Below, piece after piece: positions 12,713 through 25,690 of a stretch of 64,000 nt of DNA. Origin of the DNA: Xenopus tropicalis. Lineage: Eukaryota; Chordata; Amphibia; Anura; Pipidae. Position 1 is the stretch's first letter. Each line of letters opens with the position of its first letter. The position numbers and the translations under genes are program-made. The notes beneath the pieces are model-generated. The model saw only the letters and a program-made list of their open reading frames with translations. It made no database searches and was not told the DNA's origin. The stretch spans positions 57,040,048 to 57,104,047 of the forward strand of contig NC_030685.2 in assembly GCF_000004195.4 (NCBI RefSeq), in the 5' to 3' direction.

Positions 12713-12718
12713 TTTATT
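12713..12718 (-). terminator. Candidate distal ERBB4 polyadenylation signal (AATAAA)
   Basis: The plus strand reads TTTATT, giving AATAAA on the gene strand. It is followed in the gene direction by a GT-rich stretch near 12645-12690 (ctggtaactggtgttctgtg on the minus strand) that could serve as the downstream element. It lies 9.8 kb from the stop, longer than but comparable with the mammalian 3' UTR. Many AATAAA motifs occur by chance in AT-rich DNA, so this is only one candidate. Confidence 0.25.
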
Positions 12719-15316
12719 GAATTGCATTTATATTAAATTAAAAATATATTTCTGACAGATTCATTTAACAAAAATGCAGAGCATGTTTCAAATTATTCAG
12801 TTGGGATGAAGTGGGTGGCATTAAGCAAACACAAAGCTTGATGACTTTCCTAGGGGAAAAAAGTGTTGGATCCTTGAATGGACGACTTGCTTGTTACAAG
12901 GGAAAAATATTCATCTGATAAAATGTCTACCAAACCACAGCCACTTTCATTAACAGGCCACCTGAAAAGCAACAATACAGAAGGTCAACTGCTCATCTAC
13001 ACCAAACAGAATGCCACTCAGCAGTTAATCATTTTGCCTTAGTGCAGGCAATTGTCTTACCTACACTGTGTCCACTATTAACTTCTATAGACATTTTACT
13101 GTTACAGAGCCAATTACTATACTAGAAATACACATGGAAGTTAAACGATTTGAACTAGAGTGTTAAAGAGAAAGATTTGCTTGAATTATGCATTTGGCAT
13201 GTTGAAGGAGACCAAACATTACTCAAAGTATATACTACATTACATATGTTCAGAAGACAAAACTACGCCAATATGATAAATTAATTAGAGCATCTGCAGG
13301 AAATATTGTACCAACAACTGCTCTGTTTTGTGTGTTAGTCTGCATTATCCTGTTCTCAATAACTGCTGAACAAACCTTAGACTTTGATACCTAATAAAAG
13401 CACTTTATTACCTTCGTCATAGGGCAAATACACCAGAAGAACTACGAGAGTATAAAAAGTCAGGTTCTTCAACAACCAAGAAGGAACTAAAGCACCAGAA
13501 AAAAACATACCTGCAAAACACTGCACCTTACTCATAGGGCAATTATATCAAAAGAATTAAGAAAAAAATGCACAATATTATAGTAAAATGTTATATAGTA
13601 AAAATATATAGCAAAACATCGCACTGTAGTCATAGGGCAGATATACTAGAGAAAGTATCAATAGATGCCTCTAAATTGGTCCTTTAAAAACTCTGTGTTT
13701 TTAGCCTTCTTCTTTTCTTCTGCCCAACTGTAAACTTGAGTTGTAACAAAAAGGACAAAGCATTATGGGCTACAGTAGATGCCTGATAACCACATGCCAG
13801 AAACCAGGAAAACAACTGTTCCCCAGTCACACTGGTATAAGTAGGGTAATTTTTGTTTGACCAAGTCTTCACATAAAATTAGGTACCACAGAAGAGTTAT
13901 TTGTATTTATAAGGAGCCCAAACAGGTGATGTGTGACATTTTGTGGCATATTATGTAGAATAATGCTGTTACCTGACTTTTTTTGGTTACTAACTTCTTT
14001 TCAGCATTCTAGGCTCTCTTCTCTACCGGTATGTCACTGTCTAAATTCTAAATCATCTTGCTCGTCATAAACACATTCTACTCTTTAATTGTTCCCATTT
14101 TTTGCTCTTTTCTCTCTCCCTATCCTTTTCTCTCCATAGTTTTACCTTTTTTCTCCATTCTATCCTATCGAAACATTTTATGTTCTCTCTCAACTCCTCC
14201 CTCCATTCTATTCCTACACCTTTTTGTTCTATCATCTTCCACCGCAACATATTCTTTCCATTCCATCGTGTATTTTATGAAGACCATTTCTAAAGACTAG
14301 CAAGTATAAACGCTTAACTAGTTCATAAACACCACTACTGAATGCAATCATGGCCAATAGAGGGGTTGGACCAGTCATCAACTTGCCATCAACTTTGAAA
14401 TTTCAGGCTTGGAGGTCTGATATGTCCATCACTTTCATTAATAGGAAAAGGTTGCATCCACAGAAAATAAAGATCTTCATAATCACATGCTAAAAGTACA
14501 TTATTTTGTATTATGGATTTTCCTTATTAAAACCATTATCATTAGGAAGTGGCTATGCTTTAGATACACATTTCAGATATCAGCAAGTCAACCAACACTG
14601 AACTGAAAAAATGATGTTGTGAGGTTTATTTACCATTTCTATACATGATAATCAGAACGTTCTTTACCTGTGTGATTATTACAGAACAATACATTATCAG
14701 TGTAGTGAACAGCAGGTTAAGGAAGAATGTAGCAGTCTACAGACTTTCCAACAATGAGATTGTTTCTCTCTATCAAGATACTTGCTCAAACTTCAACTCC
14801 CAGCTACTAAGGAAATAACAGTAAAATGTAATTGTTGGCAGAACAGGCGAAAAACCTAAAGTTTACTTAGAAACTAGTGGACAAGAATTTAGGGTCTTTC
14901 CCCTTAGTATAAGCTTTAATATGGGGAAACTGGTGAGTAGCATAGATAACTGCTGAAAAAATGCACTCACAAAATACAATGGATCAAAATTCACAATACA
15001 GTACAATATTAATCCAGACCCCCAGCAATCCAATTTAATGAGAAAGAAGAATTAAATCAATAATACCATATTAATAAGTTAACAAAATCTTCATATCCCC
15101 GTAGCTCTGTCACAGTGGTAACAACCACTAAAGTAGAGAAGGACTTACCATGATAAGGAATAAAAACTTTATGACAGCAAATCACAAACTAAAAGAGGCT
15201 CTTTGGAGGTGAAAAAATAAGAACATGTATGCACAATCATAGCTAGTGCAGGGAGAAAACACATGAGACAGACTCACAAGCAGTGGCTGAAACTAATAAT
15301 AAGAAAGAGAGGGTAT

Positions 15317-15472
15317 GTAATAAAAGGTGCAAAGTTGGCTACAGGTCGAATCACCTATAGCAACCAATCAGCAAGTACGATTTAAAGGTCATCTGTTTAA
15401 AAACAAAGATCTTATTGGTTGCCATGGGCTACTGCACCTGAGGAAATGCTATGCCTTTTATTACATATTGCA
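15317..15472. repeat. MITE copy, tgtaataaaaggt family with CCAAT boxes
   Basis: Termini tgtaataaaaggtgcaaa and tgccttttattacat are inverted. Inside are caaccaatcag and tcttattggttgcc. Related copies lie at 29440, 30700 and 34975. A G-run of about 11 follows (15473-15483). Confidence 0.7.
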
Positions 15473-16465
15473 GGGGGGGGGGGACAGAATAAAAGGAAAT
15501 AAACATGAATTTAAAACCCATCAGCTATTCACTGATATATACAATCTAACTAAAAAGAGCAGCTAAATTCCAAAGGAAGAGGCCTTGTTGTGCCTGCAGA
15601 ATGTATCTGTCCCTATATACAAATTCTGTCTTTCTGGCAAGCTACAAAAATACTATTCACATTTTTAGAGTAACATAGAGTTGTATTATCTGTTTGCTGA
15701 AAGGCAGCTAGGTATGAACGCAGAGACTGGACTCAACTCAATGGACACAGGATTCCAACTGACATAAAACCCCTCTGGTAGAGACAGTATGAATGTAAAT
15801 GTACTTCACTTTACCCCCATGATTTGTCCCCATAATACATAAATGCTGTCAGGACTTATGAAATTAGCTGTGATAGGATTTCAACTTAAAAAAAAGTAGA
15901 AAACAATCCTTTCGAACAGACTTGGCCTTGTTATAAACATAAAAAAGGTCTTATCTGAAACGGTGGAGCATGAAGTCTACCAGCTGCTGCAGAATCTCAT
16001 TAGAAAGGGAACATTTGCGACCCCGAAATTCTTTCCTAATTCATAGGATCAAAGGATTGAGGTATCTTTCAGCAATGCCTCCCTGCCTAGTGAGTCTAGA
16101 GGCACATATAAAATCTGTATCATTTTATTTGTTATCGGTCCATACCATTAGTGATGCAGGTCCCAGAAACAAATCTCTATGCCCTCAATGGTGGGAATTT
16201 CTGCTCATTGTGTGCTGTAATGAGTACTGTGCAATTATAAGTCTTGCTGGATGTCTTTTGCCTTGTTTCTTTAGACATTTTGCTTGCAGATTTTGCTTTT
16301 ACTATAGAAACCATTGTGTTTTGTGCTTTTAAAATCTCCTCCAATGCCTGACATCATGCTAAGCCTTGTGTCATAACACAATAACATGAGAAGCAAGGAA
16401 CCATTTGAGCAATCAAAGGAAAGTACACAAACATTTACAGCTTGCTTAGGGCAGAACATAAAAGA

Positions 16466-16692
16466 CCATATTCAATTCAGTAAGACAAAGTACCTCATTG
16501 TTCACGTAAAAACTTGTGGACAATATTTAATATGAGGTGAAAAAACTTTTCATCCAATTCAGTTCCAGTTTTATCCCATAGACTTCAATAGAGTGTTCAC
16601 ATAATAAACTATGAAATACATTTTTCTGAATTGAATTGCACCTCATCCATCGGTTTTCATGTGATAAAAATCTCAGTGAACTGAATCTGGTC
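16466..16692. repeat. MITE copy, gattcaatttga family
   Basis: Ends accatattcaattcagtaag and gtgaactgaatctggtccaa are inverted. The core tcccatagacttcaatagag and ttcacataataaactatga is shared with the other copies. Confidence 0.7.
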
Positions 16693-19231
16693 CAAAATGT
16701 CTAGTACCCGCATTCCCCTTTATTGAATTAAAACCAATTATAGGTAAGCGTATAAGTAAGCCCTAAAGTAAGTCTATTTATTACTGTATGTCAACCATTT
16801 AAGACCCCATCAGAGACAAGATATTTTGGTGGTAGTTTTACAATCACTATGGCTATCAAAGAGGATCTGCAGCAGCTAGTGCTTTAGTTCTTTAGTTTCA
16901 TGGTCAATAAGAGTATATGGGAATATATCTACTAGAAGAATATGGCAAAAGTATCCACGGTGACCAGATGACAAGGTGCAAAGAATGCCTCTATAACTGG
17001 ATGTGTAAAGCTAGATAAAGTTATTGTCATATTTACTAACCAGTACTGTAGTAACAGAAGTTGGAAAAATGTGTTTCATTAGCCAGGCAAGATAATAATC
17101 TGTATCAATGCATTCTTTCTTCTTTGTCCTTTTTATATAATGCCATTACAAGTTGAATCAGGATTAATCTTGCCACAAGATAAAAGCGCAATATATACAA
17201 CTTAAAGTTATTTACAGGTTTTGGCAGAGACACTTGAATAGCAGCAACTGAACAATCCATGACATATGTAGCGTCACTTACAGCTTGGAACTCATTTACT
17301 TATACAATATCATTAGAATGGATAAATAATTGAACAAAAATCTCCAGCGCCAAGGTTAAGCACAAAAAGCCAGTTGTGAGTAGGGTAGAAATGTATTCCA
17401 GTAAACATAAACCTGATGTATTAAGAACAAAAGTTGCTTTAAAAGGTAAAATGGCTTACATGAACAAATGGAGTCTAGGTAAATTCATGTATTAAATATT
17501 AAAAAAGCCAAGATGTTAAAGAAATGTGAATACTAAAATAAGCTAAATTCTGTCTTAACATGACTATGACTAAATCACGTGACTTCTTCTACAATATTCC
17601 ATAAATGTTATCAGCGTTTCCTTACCTGCAACTAAAGGGATACTATCCTAACTTGTCACAGATTTTGAAAGCAATATATGCTTTTATGGCTTTTCTGAAT
17701 AAATCAGGACTTGATTCTACTTAAAAAAAACACGTTGCTCTGGCGATCATCGAAGCAATTTTAGTTCTCCAGAGAAAGCAGTATGACAGCTACCTCACGT
17801 AGCCATGAATATAAAATTGCAGTCAAAAGGTCTCGTATTTGTATGACCATATATTTTATAGAAAATGTATACAAAATAAAGTCAATATAAACCCTACTTT
17901 TAAACTGGGTTTATATTCCTATACACTAGTATAAGACCATAGGATCCCACTGTACACAGTAAAAGCCCATAAATACTTTTTGTTTTGTTTTTAACTGTAA
18001 AGGGTTAAAAAAAAAACCTACATATTTTGGACTTGGGTAAAAAAAGACTGCCTTTAAAAATACAGTTTTCTCAATGGAGAATGACCTCTAAAGAAGAGTT
18101 TCATAAAACACTTTATTTTCTGACACATATTTAGTTCTTTTGCTGCCAAGTTTATTTTATACTCCTGGGCCTCAAAAACTGATTCCTAAATTAGTATTTT
18201 CACATTATATTTACAGCATGAGCATGGGGATCTCTCTGACTGAAAGGGAAGGTAAAGTTGACTGATATGGAAAGCATTCTCTGACTTTAAACACAAGCCC
18301 AAAAGTTGAAGGATTACTCTGTGTCCTTGAACAGGTGCTTTCATACATAGCTGCCCTTCCGCTCATGTTAATGCCTTTCTAAAGAGTTTGCAATCAAGTC
18401 CATCGCATTGTCCCCCAGAAGAGAAAGGATTAATACAATCTGACCCATATTACAGCAATACTATGTAAGTTCATTATACCACCATTTAGGAGTATGATGT
18501 ACATTAAATTCTTCTGTAGACCCAGATCATGATGCTTTTGAATGCTGAATAGGTCTAAATTGTCTTTTCCTCCGATTTTGACTGCTGAGAGAAGCAGTTC
18601 GTCCTCCTACTTTTGTGTGAAGTCAATAAATCGTGATAAGAAACCCTGAGCACAGCATCAACTTTAAAGGGAGGTCCATTCTTGGAAAGCTCAGATGCTA
18701 CTTGAGCCTGACCGTCTTGGTTGTTAGTAAAACTTGAGCAAAGCAACTGGCAGCGTAGGTGAGTAAATTAATAGAGATGATATGCACTGGATTCAAACAA
18801 CTGGTTCAAATAAAAACATTCCGGCAACATAAGGCCTTAAGGTTATTTTTAACTTCATGTTAGTAATGTAAAGCTGATTTACACTTTGAGGTCATCCAAA
18901 TTGTCAGACATAAATATCTTCATCATCCACTTGTGATAGGTCTTGGTCTCTATATGATGTTGTTTAATTCACCATCTGTATTACTGTTCCATTGGAAATG
19001 TGCTCTTTTAATCTATACAACAAATCATATAGTCACATGTAAACGTTTATTCAGGCCAAGGGCCTATGAAATTCTGGAATTTTACACTCTTATGAACCTA
19101 CAATTCCTTTGTTAGGGTGAGGGTTTAAACAGAACTAATTCTACATGGAAAAAATGTATTTCAAAACAACTATACACTACTTGCATAACACTAGTGTATG
19201 CCTATGAAGATTTTTATTCATCCCGGTCATG

Positions 19232-19575
19232 ATATCTAGTATCTAGTAGAATTAAGTCTAAAACAACTGGAGTTTTTTTTCTTCACAACTCATCCGAGTG
19301 GCTTCTTCAGTTCAAGTAGCTGGTAGGTAATTCCTCAGAATTTAAACCCTTGAGGGTAGTACAGTCACTGGCATCCACAATAGTTCCATTGAACATATTC
19401 AGTTAGGTGTTGGCTGAAACTGACAGGTATAAGAAGGTACTGTATGATCCAGTCAGGGGAATCCCTTGCCAGCCATGTGAACTGAAGAAGCCACTCTGGA
19501 TGAGTTGTGAAACATTTTCAAGAAAAAAAAATCAGAAAAGTCCAGTTGTTTTAGACTTAATTATACTAGATAAAC
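19232..19575. repeat. Inverted pair of a retroelement-like motif
   Basis: Minus-strand 19232-19320 reads gaactgaagaagccactcgg then atgagttgtgaag and tccagttgttttagacttaa; plus-strand 19478-19575 reads the same order (gaactgaagaagccactctg, gatgagttgtgaaac, gtccagttgttttagactta). The two copies face each other across about 155 bp. The motif resembles repeats common in fish and frogs; family not identified. Confidence 0.65.
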
Positions 19576-22554
19576 ACTAGTGTAATTAAAAAGGAATTCT
19601 TGGCAAAATATGGCTCTGGTGTTTGGCATAGGACAGGGGTCCTTAATATGTGAGCACAAATGTTTAAAATGAAGGTTCAGTAGCTTTAATTGACCTAACC
19701 AACACTAACTTCTGGGTTACGAGCCGCTTGCTTCGCCATGCCTCTGGAGAGGTAAATTATACAGAGAGGAATTTGTAATTGTTGGCAGTATTTCTTTCAC
19801 ACATCTGTTATCAGTAGTTCTGTCATTTTCTTATTGACAAAAATAAAATCACAATGATCAGCTTATAATCATATATAAACATATATAAGCTTATAAACGT
19901 ATTTATAGCTTAATCTGTAATACTGTGCTGAATTTGTCTGTACAAATGGCCTGTGTATATCTCCTTAGTTACTTAATATTCCACCCAAGCTGGACCAGGT
20001 AGCACCAAGGAAAATATGTGCAACAGAAATTCATTAAATTGGCAAAATATGAGATGAATATTAGCAAAATATGAGATGACTATTCATAAAGGAAATCAAG
20101 ATAATTATGTACAGTTCTGTGCTTCTCAAAAAACAAAAAAGTCCCACAATGAAACACTTGTCTTGTATATTTGTTTTGATATTGGTATTGATTAATGCTA
20201 GTGGTACAGTAAGTAATATATGTAATGTTGCTATGTTCTCCCCTGGGAGTGATTCCAGTAAGAAAAAAATCTATAAATTTGGGCACATAACATTACAGGA
20301 ATCAAATGATAATATTTTAGGGCCTAAATATAGCACTAATCTTAATGAAAATGCTATATTCCATTGGTCGCTGTGTACTTTATGTGCATCCTCCAAATAA
20401 TAATTTAGATCATGTGGGTCAGAAAATGGATTAGTCACATTAGGGAAGCAATATTTTGGAGATCTTAGGAGCTTTGAGTAATTAATGCAAATACATATTT
20501 ACTTCTACTCAACTAATTAGTATTTTTCAACCCCAAGCAAACCATATCATCCCAAATGCAACTTACATATGCTGTAAAGCTTCAAATCTTTATGCCCAGT
20601 TTAAAAATGCTTAGTCTATTAGAAAAAATAGAGACTATGTAGCAGCACTTCAAATAAAAACTAAATAAGATGAAGAATGGTGTGTTGTGGAACCATTAAA
20701 TCCATATTGACTTGAAACAACCCCAGTGTCTTTAATAATGGTATATTCCTGCTGTCCCACAAAGGGTCACAGAGCATTTGTTTTTAAGTTTGGGAAATTT
20801 CCAAATAAAATCATGTATGTATTTGAGCTTTCAAATTTTCACTTACACATTTCATTCATGCAAATGGCCATTTTTAACCTGTTAACATCTATTTTGCTTT
20901 TCCTAAGCTGCTAATGCTACATTTTTTTCCTATAGCTTATATCCAAAGACACTTATCATGACCTGTTTATAGTGAAAGTTCATCTTGTTTCTGCAAATCC
21001 ACAGTCTCTTCTGTATATCTTTTGATTCTGCTGGTTGCTTTCATATTGCTTCTTTCAAAATCCAAAAATAAAATAAAAAACAAAACAAAAAAATCAAAAA
21101 CGGTCCGTAACAAGGAAAAAGAGAAGTACATCTTAAGTGCAAAACTGACTTTCTAGGCTAAAGTCTGCAATTCCCTGCTGTATTAATTCTTCCTTACAGT
21201 TCATCCGTGGAACTCCCCATTGGCCAGCCCAAAGCTACCATGCATCAGCTTCCAAGAGAACAAATATATTGTTCATTGGATAACTTTTCAAAAATCTGTC
21301 TTACTTATTGTTAGTTTGTGCAGTCAGTCTAGACATTAGCACATTGAAATGATGAGCTCTATATCTACAAACAAGAACTTTAGCAGCCACTGTTAAAACT
21401 CGGGAAGGGTGCTTTTTTATATTTTCCTTCTGGACAACTTACGAAGTAGAGTGCTGGGTGGTAGAATATGCTGTCATGTGATTTCAATGAAACCAACAAA
21501 AAAAAGGTGGGCAATCACAAACTGGCCTCATTGCAAGTCATAACTTGGCATCAGTGTTGGCACTGAAGAGCATCATCACAAGCACAGCTGTTCGGGCTTC
21601 CAGGATTACAAGTAATTTTACCATTGTTTATATTTGCATCTTTGACTTTCACATATCTGGCTGGCTGTATTATATTCCAAAGGGAAAGTGAGTTGAGATG
21701 AGCCATGATAACTCCTGGTTCTTCAAACTATACCGTATTCTAAAAACATAAATTAGGAATCCATTGGAGAGACTTGCCTTATCAATGGGTTAATGGGTCT
21801 GCTAGTCTTTCCCAGTGTTATTGGATCTTAAAGCAGAACTTGACACAATCACCTTTAAATCATAAATTAGCTGGTTCTGTGAGTGTATGGTTCAGCTCAT
21901 ATCAGTATCGATATTTACTTATATTTTAACAGTGCCAGGAATCAATACAATCTATTTTTGCATTCTATTGCAATCTATTTTTGCAAGAGGTGTGATTATT
22001 TTAAAAACAAACAACAGAAATTCCAACCACTCGCTTACATTTCTTACTAGTCATAAACAGGAATTCAAATGACTCTACAACGGGTAGAGTAGTAGATGCT
22101 GAGGTTTCAGTTATTTTTGATGGTGATTCAATGTCACATATGGAATATGTTCTTCTGCATATCTGTTCTGAATAAATATGTTTCTTTCATAAATAAAAAA
22201 TACTGAGCTGAGCTGACAACCATAAAGAGAGATTTCTGGGCAGCCATAAGAAAAACTCTAAAGGTGAATCTATCATGAACTGCTGCTTCTGTTTTTTTAT
22301 CTTCCAGTGGGCTCTCTTGGTTTCTGTAGTACTCCAGTCAACATTTAGAGAATTGTATCTTTTTCACCTTATTATGTGTGCTACGTAATAAATAACAGAA
22401 AAAGCCTAGAACATCCTTTCACCTTCCAATGGGAGGGATCTGGCATGGAGAGGAAGCACACCCGAGGAAGTAAGGTGGCTATTAGGGAGGGAGGACTCAA
22501 CGAATCCAAGATACCAGGGAGGGATAGCTCCCTGTCCCCTTAATACTGTAAATC

Positions 22555-23000
22555 CTACACAACAGTGTTCCGGTGCCTATAGGGAGGAGGGGGGAGAACA
22601 GTGCCTGGTTTCAGAGTAAATTCTGTCAGGTATTCTGGATTTTCTGCTACCACTGGCCTGATCCGTCCATTTTGCTTATAAAAGTATTTTGTGCTGTATT
22701 CATGCAGGTAATCTGGATGATGGATGGTGCTCCTTGGTGGCAGACTGTGATTCCAGTATTCTGGATTATCAAATGCCTTCTTGGATTTCTCTGGCACAGT
22801 AAGTCCATTATTTTTCAGGTACTCAGCATTTTCCTTGGGTTTAGCAAAAGAGTTCAAATACAAACGCTCTTTGACATATTCATCTTCTGACTTAGACTGT
22901 GTGCTGGGCCCATTATTATACTCTGGTTTCTCCACAGCTTGGACATCCCCATTTTTCCTTCGAGATACAAAGGGATTCTCTTCAACTGGGTTTAAATAAT
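22555..23000 (-). CDS. erbb4: ERBB4 terminal coding exon (human exon 28 equivalent), PDZ-ligand end
   Basis: The coding part is 446 nt: AT completing Asp, then 147 codons and a TAG stop at 22555-22557; acceptor tgtcttccag. It starts (D)[18 protein letters not shown] and ends [17 protein letters not shown]. This is the distal tail with about a dozen tyrosines, including NPEY motifs at FDNPEYW and AENPEYL that suit PTB-domain binding, a PPPY WW ligand, and the class I-type C-terminal PDZ ligand TVV that binds PSD-95-like scaffolds. The TVV end is diagnostic of ERBB4 among ErbB receptors. Two docking sites seem changed relative to the mammalian protein as I recall it: VEKPEY where NPEY is expected, and EYVKE where EYVNE is expected. 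The 3' UTR follows directly on lower coordinates. Confidence 0.98.
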
Positions 23001-24201
23001 CTGGAAGACAAAACAGAGCAGTTGCTGAAAGGTTCTGTCATTGATCAATGTGAGGTCTTAACCAGGTAATTTTGTATTATGTCAAATTCTGCCTCCTAAT
23101 GCAGTGCTATTATGTATAGCTGACTTATCAGCCATTTCAGCGTCTAAGACATTTTGATAAATTGTAGATTAACAATGAGAGTACAAAAATTACATCATTT
23201 TAAATCTATGGTCCTCTTGTATTGCTCTTGACAACGCTGGGCTTTTTTTTTCAAACTAACCCAGCAGAATATCTGTATAATACAAAATAATTTCAATAGC
23301 TTATTCTTTAATTCTATATTAGTCTTAAACTATTGTAGGGTTTCTAATATGTGTTTATGGCTTTTAATGTTTTTAAGGATGTCAGGAAAACCACATGTAA
23401 TGGAAACTCTTACTTAATACATATGAGGATTCTTCTTGGAAAAATACTCCTAAACTGGATCTTAGTTTTTATAGGATATTGACAGTTAAAGTTGACAGAG
23501 AGACGTTTATACCCAAAATGTTGCAGGTACTGTATGTGCTACTGTTTGTAAACAAGCAGTCACCCCCGGAGTATGGAATAATTTCTTCTGCACAAATTGT
23601 CTACATTATACTCTGTTCCCTTTACCACATGGTACAAGGACACTTGAATACATTCAATATGTTTGACAGGATTCTGATTCGAGGGGGGGATCATAAATTC
23701 AAGAAAATATTTACATATGAAAACACAATAATAACTGAAAAAATATCACTAAGTTCTAGTGACCCACATTAAAGTCAGATGCTGGCGGTTTGGTTACTAG
23801 ACCATGCACACGCCTTCTGACACTTAATACATTATCCCTTTACAGGTAATATAAAAATGCCTCAAAGCTTGCATCCGGTTACTAGAACAGGCTTTTGTTA
23901 CGTTACCTTGAGTGTGTTTTTACAGTATTACTGTTAGCACTTTCATATGCATTTCTAGTTTTTTTCCTAATTGCTATGGCAGCATCTATCAGTCTGAAGC
24001 ATCATGGAGCTTTCTAGTACTCACTCCCATGATACAGATGTGCAAACTTTTTCTAAGGTTGTTCTCTTCTGATTGCCCTTCTGTTAATGATCCTTAAGAT
24101 ACCTGACTACTTCAACAGAGATAAAAAGTGTTCAAAAACATTCTCAAGATTAGTCAATATCATATTTTTATACAGGACTATCAACAGTAGTCACTACCTA
24201 C
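23001..24201 (-). other. ERBB4 intron (1201 bp) before the terminal exon
   Basis: GT-AG intron with donor GTAGGTA at 24201 and acceptor tgtcttccag ending at 23001. No gene, RNA or clear transposon is seen inside. Confidence 0.9.
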
Positions 24202-24502
24202 CAGACTTCGGTTTTTCCTTCATGGGAGTCATATAGCCATCTTCCCCGACAACTCCTCTGGGGTTGCGTTCCGGCACAAATGCAGTGGGGTCAGCACTAT
24301 ATCTCTGCAGGCTGCTCTCCTCTGGTATTCGCTCTGATACCACCTGTTTACAAAGTGTGCCATTGCAACAAACATCATCAAAGACTTCAGCTGTAGCCCC
24401 CTGTGCTGTTGAGAGTTCTGTTATTGGGCAGGCAGTGGGTCTGAAGGGAAGATTTACTGCTTCTTGAGTGGTGTAGCCCCCATCTCTATAAACAAACTGG
24501 TT
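24202..24502 (-). CDS. erbb4: ERBB4 exon (human exon 27 equivalent): tyrosine-rich tail, first half
   Basis: 301 nt, entering in phase 0 after acceptor cttccatag and leaving in phase 1 (G of Asp) at donor G|GTAGGTA. The peptide starts [20 protein letters not shown] and ends [21 protein letters not shown]. It is part of the unstructured phosphotyrosine tail. Recognisable ERBB4 landmarks are [18 protein letters not shown] followed by a CCNGTL stretch, RYSADPT and GYMTPM. The middle (about residues 17-35 of the exon) is clearly diverged from what I recall of the mammalian protein, while the tyrosine-bearing blocks are kept, as expected of a tail under selection mainly at docking sites. The exon ends in G so that the next exon (AT TAT) restores Asp-Tyr. 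Confidence 0.95.
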
Positions 24503-25290
24503 CTATGGAAGACAAAGACAGAAGACAAACTTTTATTATTGACAATTTCATAATGATGATTACCAAACAATGTTCTATAATCACAGACAAATTATCTGTT
24601 GTAGAAGAAATATGAGGGCAATCAATGAATGCTTATTTTTACTGAGACTCTTTTAGGACTACACAGCTTGCTGCATGTACATAAATGCTGCTAAACAAAT
24701 TAACAGGGGCCTACATATTGATTGACACAGATAAAGTCCCACTGGAACGGCAGCCACAGCAACATCACATAATGCATTATTACTGTGACACCAATTTCTT
24801 TTATGTCTATATAGCAATAACCAAGGGCAGATAAGAGCCCAAAGGAACTCTTTCATAATGTAGTTTAGTACAGGGCTGTTAGACTCTAAAACTAATTTAC
24901 CAACCTAGGTATACCCATCACATTATAAGAACACTGTGTGTGCAAGTACTGTACACTGCCCTAGGGTCATTGTAAGTGGTGTATGAAGCCCAAAAGGTAT
25001 GCTGTATCTACTGTAGCTTGGTATTGCACTCCATGTCCAGCTTTTTACTTGGAGTGAGTCAGTCAATCATTTGTCACTGTGTGCCATGTCCTATTAAAAT
25101 GATGGTATATCCAAAGGTCTGTGGTGGTTAAAGAGGGGATAGTAGCCATGAAAACCACTTGGATGGTTCAAGAAAAGGCCTTCCTAAAAGTTGTGAAAAC
25201 ATACATTGAAAAGGACAAATTTTAGTAAAACTCCAAATAAAGCGGCGGTCACCTAACAATATGTTGATCTGTGGTCTGTGTGGATGCATA

Positions 25291-25690
25291 GGGGCACATT
25301 TACTAAGCCACGAATGTCCGAAAGCGCCCAAATGGGTTTTTTCCGTAATGATCAGTATTTTGCGACTTTTTCATCGCTGCAGCGTTTTTTTCAGATTTTG
25401 CGTGTTTTTTTGTCGCTGTTACGACTTTATCGTATATTTTTCGCAACTTTTTCGTCGCCGTCGCAAAAAATTCGGATTGGTTTTTCCGCCATTTACAATT
25501 GCTCAATACGAAAAAATCGTGACGGCGACGAAAAAAATAGTGCAAAATACGATAAAGTCATGCTGGCGACGAAAAAGTTGCGCAAAATACAAAAAAACCG
25601 CAACAGCAACGAAAAAGTCGCAAAATTTTCGTTTCCAATCCGATTTTTTCCCATTCGGGATTCGGATTTGAGGATTAGTAAATGTGCTCC
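25291..25690. repeat. Complete 400-bp foldback MITE with ATA duplication
   Basis: Left end GGGGCACATTTACTAA and right end TTAGTAAATGTGCTCC are inverted with one mismatch and flanked on both sides by ATA, a 3-bp duplication as in Harbinger-like elements. The interior is CpG-rich and largely self-complementary (cgacgaaaaa / tttttcgtcg). ORFs of 80-138 codons on both strands arise from this palindromic sequence and are not genes. Confidence 0.8.

Larger units (their letters stand above)
12719..22554 (-). other. Sequence downstream of the ERBB4 stop: probable long 3' UTR, limit uncertain
   Basis: No coding exon is visible for 9.8 kb after the TAG. Human ERBB4 has a 3' UTR of roughly 8 kb, so much of this AT-rich stretch is likely transcribed as 3' UTR. 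Several minus-strand AATAAA motifs occur (for example opposite the TTTATT at 18113 and 19047), so shorter transcripts are possible. The interval also carries three short repeats (near 15.3, 16.5 and 19.2-19.6 kb) and a pyrimidine-rich tract on the plus strand at about 14080-14260. ORFs here are short and show no recognisable family. The extent is inference. Confidence 0.4.

Noticed and set aside
15970..16332. 120-codon plus-strand ORF
   Set aside because: Cysteine-rich chance translation with no signal peptide or domain logic, in the probable 3' UTR of ERBB4 on the opposite strand.
19478..19520. Hammerhead-ribozyme-like core (ctggatgag...gtgaaac)
   Set aside because: Although the motif resembles retroelement sequences that can carry hammerheads, the required CUGAUGA core is not present in either copy, so no ribozyme is called.
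22573..22999. Plus-strand ORFs of 72-105 codons
   Set aside because: Antisense shadows of the ERBB4 terminal exon.
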